From NCBI GenBank assembly GCA_022601135.1, contig JAHZJB010000064.1, forward strand, positions 38,559-102,558: a stretch of DNA of 64,000 nucleotides, written 5' to 3'. The position numbers and the translations under genes are program-made. Position 1 is the first letter of the stretch; the number at the start of each line of letters is the position of its first letter. This DNA comes from Actinomycetes bacterium. Its GTDB lineage: Bacteria > Actinomycetota > Actinomycetes > Mycobacteriales > Mycobacteriaceae. The notes below the pieces were generated by a model. That model searched no databases. It had not been told where the DNA came from and saw only the letters and a program-made list of their open reading frames with translations. Positions 58,576 to 64,000 of the stretch are shown here, in pieces.

Positions 58576-59617
58576 TATCTGGATGCGCACGCGCCGGCGG
58601 CCCCGGCTCAGCCTGGGCGGCATCCCGGCGTCGGGCCGCCATCCCCGCCAGCGCCTCGAACACCACTCGGTGCGCGGCGTTAACCGTCAATTCGGCGTGG
58701 TCGTAGGCCGGCGACACCTCGACGACGTCCACGCCGGCGACATCGTGCTCGTAGCAGAGTTGGCGAACCATGCGTAGCAGGTCCGCGCTCGTGATTCCGC
58801 CGGGTTCCGGGGTGCCCGTGCCCGGTGCGTGCGCCGGATCCAACACGTCGATGTCGACCGAGACATAGAGCTTGTCGGCCTTGGCGAGAGCCTCACCCAC
58901 CGCGTCACGCATCACGTCCTTGAATCCACGCTCCCAGATTTCCTGCATGGTGTGCCACGTCATTCCCTGTTCGAGCATCCACTCGAATGTGTCTTGGGGT
59001 GGCCAGTATCCGCGCAGGCCGACCTGGACGAAATGCGTACCAGGTACGGCTCCGGATTCGATCAGCCGGCGCATCGGTGTGCCGTGGCTTGCCAGATTGC
59101 CCTCGATCTCGTCTGCGGTGTCCGCATGGGCGTCGAAATGAACAATGCCCACATTGCCGTAACCGTGCACATCCGCCACCGCGGTGGCGGCCGGCCAGGT
59201 GATCGAATGATCACCGCCCAGAATCACCGGAACGATGCCGCGCTCGGCGAGGGCGTGAACCCGTGCGCGAATGTTGTTGTGCGACACCTCAGTCTGACCG
59301 TGCGGGCAATAGGCGTCGCCGAAGTCGACGACCTCCAGCCAGTCGAAGATCTCCAATCCGAGGTCCAGGTGATAAGTGCCCGGCTCATAGGCTGCGGCCC
59401 GGATCGCGCGCGGCCCGAAACGCGCCCCCGGCCGATTGGTGGTCCCAATGTCGAAGGGCGCGCCCACGATGGCCGCGTCGGGTTTCCACCCGTCGAGTTG
59501 TTCGGCCTCGGTCAGAAAGGGTCGGTGGCCGAAGGACACCAGGCCGGCATTGGCCAGGTCGAGTTGCTCCGCCATCCCCGATGGAATCTCGCGGTGATGA
59601 TCGTGATCGTGCCCCAT
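58562..59617 (-). CDS. speB: Agmatinase-family ureohydrolase
   Basis: 351 residues. Metal-site motifs of the arginase fold: VILGGDHSITWP, IVHFDAHADT, and VSVDIDVLDPAHAPGTGTPEPGG. It should cleave a guanidino compound to urea plus an amine. Agmatine, guanidinobutyrate and related substrates are used by similar actinobacterial enzymes, so speB is a family name. The first eight residues, MGHDHDHH, are a metal-binding-like His tag of natural origin. Urea formed could feed the urease encoded in this window. Confidence 0.87.
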   Translation of the reverse strand: MGHDHDHHREIPSGMAEQLDLANAGLVSFGHRPFLTEAEQLDGWKPDAAIVGAPFDIGTTNRPGARFGPRAIRAAAYEPGTYHLDLGLEIFDWLEVVDFGDAYCPHGQTEVSHNNIRARVHALAERGIVPVILGGDHSITWPAATAVADVHGYGNVGIVHFDAHADTADEIEGNLASHGTPMRRLIESGAVPGTHFVQVGLRGYWPPQDTFEWMLEQGMTWHTMQEIWERGFKDVMRDAVGEALAKADKLYVSVDIDVLDPAHAPGTGTPEPGGITSADLLRMVRQLCYEHDVAGVDVVEVSPAYDHAELTVNAAHRVVFEALAGMAARRRDAAQAEPGPPARAHPDISPS

Positions 59618-59659
59618 GGGTAGACCGTACCGCTCGTCGAGTCACCGAAAGGCGCGATG

Positions 59660-60082
59660 TCAACTCGTGGCAGAACCGCTCAGAGCATCCCGCAACATCC
59701 CCGGAATCGGCCGCTTGGTCCAGTCCTCGGTGGACACCACGACATAGACGTTGTGGCCCTGCACGGCGATGCGCTCGTCGGCCCCGGCGGTCTTGCAGCG
59801 CACCCCGAATCCGACGGTGAAGCTGGTGGCTCCGATCCGCGTGCACACCGCGGTAACCCGCACCTGATCACGCCACCGCACCGGCGCCCGGAAGTCGATC
59901 TCGCTGTGCACCACCTGGAAGTCGTAACCAGAAGACACCAGATCCGGGTAGGTGAGACCGAGATCCTCGATAAGCCCGGTGCACGCCTCGTCGAACCAGG
60001 TCAGGTAGTGGCCGTTGAACACCACACCCTGCTGGTCGACCTCGGCGTAGCGGGGCACGATAGGCAGCGAAAACGCGCTCAC
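59660..60082 (-). CDS. 4HBT-type hotdog thioesterase
   Basis: 140 residues from GTG 60080-60082. Motif LPIVPRYAEVDQQGVVFNGHYLTWFDEA is the YbgC/4-hydroxybenzoyl-CoA thioesterase pattern with the catalytic Asp (VDQQG). Releases free acid from acyl-CoA. 42 bases downstream of the ureohydrolase start, same strand but upstream of it in transcription. Confidence 0.85.
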   Translation of the reverse strand: MSAFSLPIVPRYAEVDQQGVVFNGHYLTWFDEACTGLIEDLGLTYPDLVSSGYDFQVVHSEIDFRAPVRWRDQVRVTAVCTRIGATSFTVGFGVRCKTAGADERIAVQGHNVYVVVSTEDWTKRPIPGMLRDALSGSATS

Positions 60083-60197
60083 ACCGGCCACCCTAACCAC
60101 CGCCGTGGGCGGAACTGGGATTCCATGGTGGTCCGCGAGCGCCGTCTCACCGCAATCGCGACTGGGCAACGGCGCCGCGCTGTACGACACTCGGGCA

Positions 60198-61163
60198 ATG
60201 AAGCTCGTGACGATCGCCGATATCCACGCCGCGGCCGAGCGAATCCGACCCCATGTCGTACGCACTCCGCTGCTGGCCGCGCGGCGCGCGGACGACCATC
60301 GGCCGCTATGGCTCAAGCCCGAGAACCTGCAACCCATCGGCGCGTTCAAGGTGCGCGGCGCATTCAACGCGATCGCGGTCGCCGCGGCCACCGGGCCGAC
60401 GCCGGCGGCGATCGTCGCGTACTCGAGCGGCAACCACGCACAGGCGGTGGCCTACGCGGCAGCCGTCTACGGACTGCCCGCCCACATCGTGATGCCCGAG
60501 GAAACTCCACGTGTCAAAGTTGATGCGACCCGCGGGTACGGGGCCGAGGTCGTGCTGTGTGCGGCCGGCGAGCGGGAAGCCGTCGCGGATCGGGTTGTCA
60601 ACCAGACCGGTGGCACGCTGATTCCCCCGTTCGACCATCGCGATGTCATCGCCGGGCAAGGCACCATCGGTCTGGAAATTGCCGCTGACCTGCCCTTGGT
60701 CAGCAAGGTACTCATTCCTGTCAGTGGCGGCGGACTGGCTGCGGGCATCGCCGTGGCCCTCCGCGCGTTGTGTCCGAACACACAGATCATCGGGGTAGAG
60801 CCCGAACTCGCTGCAGATACGGCCGACGGGTTGTCCCGGGGCCACCGCGTGGGCTGGCCGGTCGAGGATCGCAACCGCACCATCGCCGACGGCCTGCGTT
60901 CCCAACCCTCAGATCTCACCTTCGCCCACCTGCAGCAGTTGCTGGACGGGGTGATCACCGTGTCCGAGGGCGAAATACGTTCTGCAGTAGCCGAATTGGC
61001 GTACCGGGCCGGGCTGGTCAGTGAACCGAGCGGGGCGGTGGCGCTGGCCGCATTCCGCAAGGATCCGACGCCCTCGTCAGGACCGACGGTGGCGATCGTT
61101 TCGGGCGGAAACATCGATCCGCAGCTGCTCCTGGAAATCCTGGCGGCGTCACCGACCGGCTGA
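60198..61163 (+). CDS. Threonine/serine dehydratase-like PLP enzyme
   Basis: 321 residues from ATG 60198. PLP Lys51 in PIGAFKVRGAFNA, SSGNHAQAVAYAA, the glycine loop PVSGGGLAAGIAVAL, and the C-terminal SGGNID. No ACT regulatory domain, so it is a short catabolic type (TdcB-like or serine racemase/ectoine-type) rather than full IlvA. Converts a hydroxy-amino acid to ketoacid and ammonia. Confidence 0.87.
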   Translation: MKLVTIADIHAAAERIRPHVVRTPLLAARRADDHRPLWLKPENLQPIGAFKVRGAFNAIAVAAATGPTPAAIVAYSSGNHAQAVAYAAAVYGLPAHIVMPEETPRVKVDATRGYGAEVVLCAAGEREAVADRVVNQTGGTLIPPFDHRDVIAGQGTIGLEIAADLPLVSKVLIPVSGGGLAAGIAVALRALCPNTQIIGVEPELAADTADGLSRGHRVGWPVEDRNRTIADGLRSQPSDLTFAHLQQLLDGVITVSEGEIRSAVAELAYRAGLVSEPSGAVALAAFRKDPTPSSGPTVAIVSGGNIDPQLLLEILAASPTG

Positions 61164-61254
61164 TTAGACAGGTGTGCAATTTCGGTTAGGTAACAAGTTG
61201 GCTAACAGGTAGTGTCACCCGGGATTGCGTCACCTTGTCCCGCCGGAGGACCGT

Positions 61255-61288
61255 GGACGCGAAAAGGAGTTGGACGCGCAAAGGAGTT
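61255..61288 (+). repeat. 17-bp tandem duplication carrying the ribosome site
   Basis: Units 61255-61271 and 61272-61288 differ at one base; each contains GGACGCG and AAAGGAGTT. The GTGGACGCG start context occurs at 61253 and again at 61292, in frame, 13 codons apart. Confidence 0.9.
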
Positions 61289-61291
61289 TTT

Positions 61292-62479
61292 GTGGACGCG
61301 GTTCTGGGATTGTCGGTGACACCGTCTGGCGTTGGCCTGGTTGTGGTGCAGGGGCAGGACGCTGACGCGGCGACCATGGAAGGTACGGGGTTCGAGGTCG
61401 ACAGCTGCGGATCGTCGAGCGCACTTCAGACATCCGAGCAGGCAGCTGCGGCGGTGTTGCGCGCCCAGGCGATCGCTGCCGGTCGGGGGCAACGGATGCG
61501 TTCCATCGGTGTGACCTGGAGTGACGAGGCCGACCCGGAGGCGTCATTGCTGCTGAAATCGCTGAGCGATTCTGGCTTCGACAACATCGTTCCGGTCCGG
61601 CTGTCGGAGGCCTCCGATGCGTTGGCCCGGGGCATCGCCGAGCTCACGGACTATCGGACCACGGCGGTTTGCGTCATCGAACCCGAACAACTCATCGCCA
61701 TGGTGGTCCGGACCGATGTAGGTGCGGTTCAGACCGCGGTCAATCACACGGTCGTGACCGAAGAGGATCTCGTCGGCTGGCTGAGCGCGGTCTTCGCCCG
61801 GGCCGACTGGCAGCCTGAGGCGCTCGTGCTGGTCGGATCCGCCGAGGATCTCGACGGATTGCGGCCGGTACTCGAGGAAGCGCTCTCGGTGCCGGTATTC
61901 AGCCCTGCCACGGCGCAGCTCGCGTTGGCACGTGGCGCAGCACTGGCCTGTGCGCAGAACATCGATTTCCGGTTCGACGGCGCGGTCCGCGAGGCCGAGT
62001 TCGATGCCGATGCCGAGCGACCCATGCCTGTCGAGCGTCGGGCTCGTCGCCTTTCCCCAGGGGGCGCGGCAACCCTCCTGGCCGCTGGAGTGGTTACCCT
62101 CGTGGCATCGGCGTCTGCTGCGCTGGCATTGCAGGCCGCCCCGGAGCGTGCCGCGCCACAGCCCCGCCCGGCTACTGAGGCGTTCGCACACACGCCTCCA
62201 CCTGTGGGCGGAACTGCACCGACAGCGCCGCAGACAGCCCCGGTACTCGAGGCTGCACCACTGCCCGCCCCCGAGGTCGGGCCGGCGCAGGCTCCCGAGC
62301 GCGTAGTCGTCCCGCAGGCCAAACTCATTGTCCGACAAGCGCCCATGGCCGACGCAACACCGCCGGAGGAATCCGCCACCTTCAATCAGCGGACCCGGCA
62401 GCGGATCACCAGCTTCGGTGACGACGCCGTCGATGATCAAGATCCGCCCTTCGACATCGCGCCGCCGCCGCTGCCGTAG
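61292..62479 (+). CDS. DUF7159-family mycobacterial membrane protein
   Basis: 395 residues from GTG 61292, the start that matches the family opening DAVLGLSVTPSGVGLVVV and has AAAGGAG at the right spacing; GTG 61253 with its own GGAGG is an alternative. N-terminal half resembles an actin-like/HSP70-type ATPase fold (VLGLSVTP, VIEPEQLIAMVVRTD, LVLVGSAEDLDGL). One membrane helix (about 265-285, AATLLAAGVVTLVASASAAL), then a Pro/Ala-rich extracytoplasmic tail. Function unknown. Confidence 0.78.
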   Translation: MDAVLGLSVTPSGVGLVVVQGQDADAATMEGTGFEVDSCGSSSALQTSEQAAAAVLRAQAIAAGRGQRMRSIGVTWSDEADPEASLLLKSLSDSGFDNIVPVRLSEASDALARGIAELTDYRTTAVCVIEPEQLIAMVVRTDVGAVQTAVNHTVVTEEDLVGWLSAVFARADWQPEALVLVGSAEDLDGLRPVLEEALSVPVFSPATAQLALARGAALACAQNIDFRFDGAVREAEFDADAERPMPVERRARRLSPGGAATLLAAGVVTLVASASAALALQAAPERAAPQPRPATEAFAHTPPPVGGTAPTAPQTAPVLEAAPLPAPEVGPAQAPERVVVPQAKLIVRQAPMADATPPEESATFNQRTRQRITSFGDDAVDDQDPPFDIAPPPLP

Positions 62480-62626
62480 TTTCGGCCGGCACCACAGAGA
62501 ATGTGCCGTGAAACGTTCCGACACCTGCGGTCGATATCTGGTCAGAAGCGAACAGATGTCAGACTCCGATTCGCCGCGCGACCATAACGCCAGCGCCGAA
62601 TGCGGACGACGAACTAGGATGGAAAC

Positions 62627-63427
62627 GTGCTCGGCGCTTGTATTCAGCGAACTCACAGCCCGCACCGGGTCATGTCACGGCTGGGGGCGGTGATCGGTGC
62701 CCTCGTGCTGCTTGCCGGGCTTTCGGCACTCGGGCCGACCGCCACGGGATCGGCCTTGTCGACTTTACCGGCAACAGTCCAGAGCGTGTCGCCAGCGGCC
62801 GGTCAGACCGTGGGCGTGGCCCACCCCGTGACCGTCACGTTCACCGGCGCCGTCGATGACCGGGCCGCTTCGGAGCGAGCGATCACGGTGACGCCTGCGG
62901 GCATGTCCGATGCAGCCTCAGGCACATTCACCTGGCTCGATGATCACATCGTGGAGTGGACCCCGGCCGAGTTCTTCCCGGCGCACATGCCGATCAACGT
63001 CTCGGTCGGCGGGTACACCACCAGCTTTCAAACGGGTTCCTCGGTTGTCAGCGTCGCCGATATCAGCGCTTACTCGTTCACCGTGAGTATCGACGGTGTG
63101 ACTGCGCGGCGGATGCCCGCTTCCATGGGCAAACCCGGGTTCGCCACCCCGACCGGCCGATTTAGTGCGTTGAGCAAGGAACGCAGGGTCACGTTCGATT
63201 CCCGCACCATCGGGATTCCACTCGATGACCCCGAGGGCTACCTGATCAAGGGGGAGTACGGCGTCCGAGTGAACTGGGGCGGCGTGTACGTGCATTCCGC
63301 GCCGTGGTCGGTGGGTTCCCAAGGTTACGCAAACGTCAGCCACGGATGCATCAACCTCAGCCCTGACAACGCTGCCTGGTACTTCAACACCGTCCGCATC
63401 GGCGACCCGATCATCATTCAGGCCTGA
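62627..63427 (+). CDS. L,D-transpeptidase with one Ig-like domain
   Basis: 266 residues from GTG 62627 (site AGGATGGA); ATG 62672 is an alternative that gives a cleaner signal peptide (MSRLGAVIGALVLLAGLSAL). An Ig-like domain (about 50-135) is followed by the YkuD catalytic domain with nucleophile motif SHGCINL (Cys241) and VYVHSAPWSVG. It makes 3-3 cross-links in peptidoglycan or anchors to it in the periplasm, and is carbapenem-sensitive by family. Size fits the short LdtMt1/LdtMt3 class. Confidence 0.9.
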   Translation: MLGACIQRTHSPHRVMSRLGAVIGALVLLAGLSALGPTATGSALSTLPATVQSVSPAAGQTVGVAHPVTVTFTGAVDDRAASERAITVTPAGMSDAASGTFTWLDDHIVEWTPAEFFPAHMPINVSVGGYTTSFQTGSSVVSVADISAYSFTVSIDGVTARRMPASMGKPGFATPTGRFSALSKERRVTFDSRTIGIPLDDPEGYLIKGEYGVRVNWGGVYVHSAPWSVGSQGYANVSHGCINLSPDNAAWYFNTVRIGDPIIIQA

Positions 63428-63440
63428 GCCGGCGCAGGGC

Positions 63441-63460
63441 GCGGGCCGCGCCGGGCCCGC
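63441..63460 (+). terminator. Stem-loop after the L,D-transpeptidase
   Basis: 7-bp perfect stem GCGGGCC / GGCCCGC with a 6-base loop, 14 bases past the stop. Confidence 0.5.
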
Positions 63461-63576
63461 CGACTGCCCGATCTAGCGCGGTTGCGCCCCGCCAATGTGC
63501 GCTGTAACGATTCCGCGGCTATAACGGATGCAACGAGTGAGAAGCGGCGCAACCGCGAAACCCGGAGGGAACATCG

Positions 63577-64000
63577 GTGAAGTTCGTACTCGGCGCAAAG
63601 ACCGCGTGCATCGTTGGGGCGACGTCGTTCGCCACGCTGGTAGCTACCGCGGCGCCAGCCGCTGCCGAGCCCGCTCCGGCTCCGTCCCTACCAGCGCCGT
63701 CGCCGCTGCCCGAGCCCGCGTTGCCGCCAGCAGCCGAGGATTCCGCGCAAGCCATCACCAATGCTGCCGCTGAACCCCTCGTCGAGGGCGTGCCTCATTT
63801 ACCAAGCCTGGAGAACCTTCCGCCGGGCACCACTGACACCCCGTTGACTCCTAATCAGCCGCGGCTGTCCTACCTGCGAGATCTGTGGCACGCGATGCGG
63901 ACGCAGGAGGTCAGCGGTGGTGATGCCCTGCTCCTGCTGACCCAACGGCCCATGACTGCCGACGCGCCACGAGGACTGCCTACCGGACCTCAAACGCCGC
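63577..64000 (+). CDS. Exported Pro/Ala-rich protein, 3' end cut by window
   Basis: GTG 63577 with GGAGGGA at 63563-63569; open to the window end (141 codons). Signal peptide (FVLGAKTACIVGATSFATLV, cleaved near AAPAAAEP), then a Pro/Ala linker (APAPSLPAPSPLPEPALPP) and a more ordered part (PRLSYLRDLWHAMRTQEVSG). Family not recognised. Confidence 0.7.
   Translation, partial: MKFVLGAKTACIVGATSFATLVATAAPAAAEPAPAPSLPAPSPLPEPALPPAAEDSAQAITNAAAEPLVEGVPHLPSLENLPPGTTDTPLTPNQPRLSYLRDLWHAMRTQEVSGGDALLLLTQRPMTADAPRGLPTGPQTP

Noticed and set aside
61183..61205. GTTAGG...GGCTAAC as an iron box before the DUF7159 gene
   Set aside because: Only a 5-bp inverted repeat; aligned to the IdeR consensus it fails in one half.

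Overview
The window is chromosomal DNA from a mycobacterium, most likely an environmental, rapidly growing Mycolicibacterium. The evidence is a high-GC sequence with an antigen 85 mycolyltransferase, the Apa fibronectin-attachment protein, a mycolic-acid cyclopropane/methyl transferase, PE-PPE-domain hydrolases, F420-type oxidoreductases, IdeR-type iron boxes and a ureABCFGD cluster without ureE. From about 10 kb on, gene order follows (from memory of M. tuberculosis H37Rv) Rv1836c to about Rv1886c, with local insertions, losses and rearrangements. I see no tRNA, rRNA, insertion sequence, prophage or CRISPR array.

Layout. 0-10 kb is an accessory lipid block: CYP138-like P450, LCM methyltransferase, two exported PE-PPE-domain hydrolases with long acidic tails around a cutinase and a Baeyer-Villiger-type monooxygenase, an AT-rich spacer, an SDR and an AlkB alkane hydroxylase. 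10-18 kb holds a membrane VWA protein, malate synthase glcB, a protein usually annotated as 3-methyladenine glycosylase and two DUF21/CBS membrane proteins. 18-21.7 kb is a three-gene Fe3+ ABC importer behind an iron box. 21.7-27.7 kb carries guaB1, an amidase, gnd1, an M56 peptidase and blaI. 27.7-28.2 kb is an iron-regulated intergenic region that looks like the locus of sRNA MrsI. 28.2-33.1 kb is a thioesterase plus urease. 33.1-44 kb has ndh, an LLM oxidoreductase, a degenerate SDR, apa, a small membrane protein, an alcohol dehydrogenase, a CPBP protease, a double CoA-transferase and a thiolase. 44-50.8 kb has antigen 85, a cupin, a FUSC membrane protein, an enoyl-CoA hydratase, and an iron-storage cluster (bfd, a tandem ABM-like protein, bfr). 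50.8-64 kb has a CMD protein, glnA3 with its amidohydrolase, CYP124, small F420/SRPBCC proteins, a mycolate methyltransferase, an agmatinase-family enzyme, a threonine dehydratase-like enzyme, a DUF7159 protein, an L,D-transpeptidase and a truncated exported protein.

How it fits together. The strongest theme is iron. Iron boxes lie before the Fe3+ importer, inside the promoter of the MrsI-like sRNA, and between the divergent bfd operon and bfr. The second theme is lipid and hydrocarbon oxidation plus envelope building: two P450s, AlkB, BVMO, cutinase, PE-PPE hydrolases, antigen 85, mycolate methyltransferase and L,D-transpeptidase. The third is nitrogen release: urease, amidase, agmatinase-family enzyme and the GlnA3/amidohydrolase pair. 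Functions are assigned from motifs and remembered family sequences; no database search was run.
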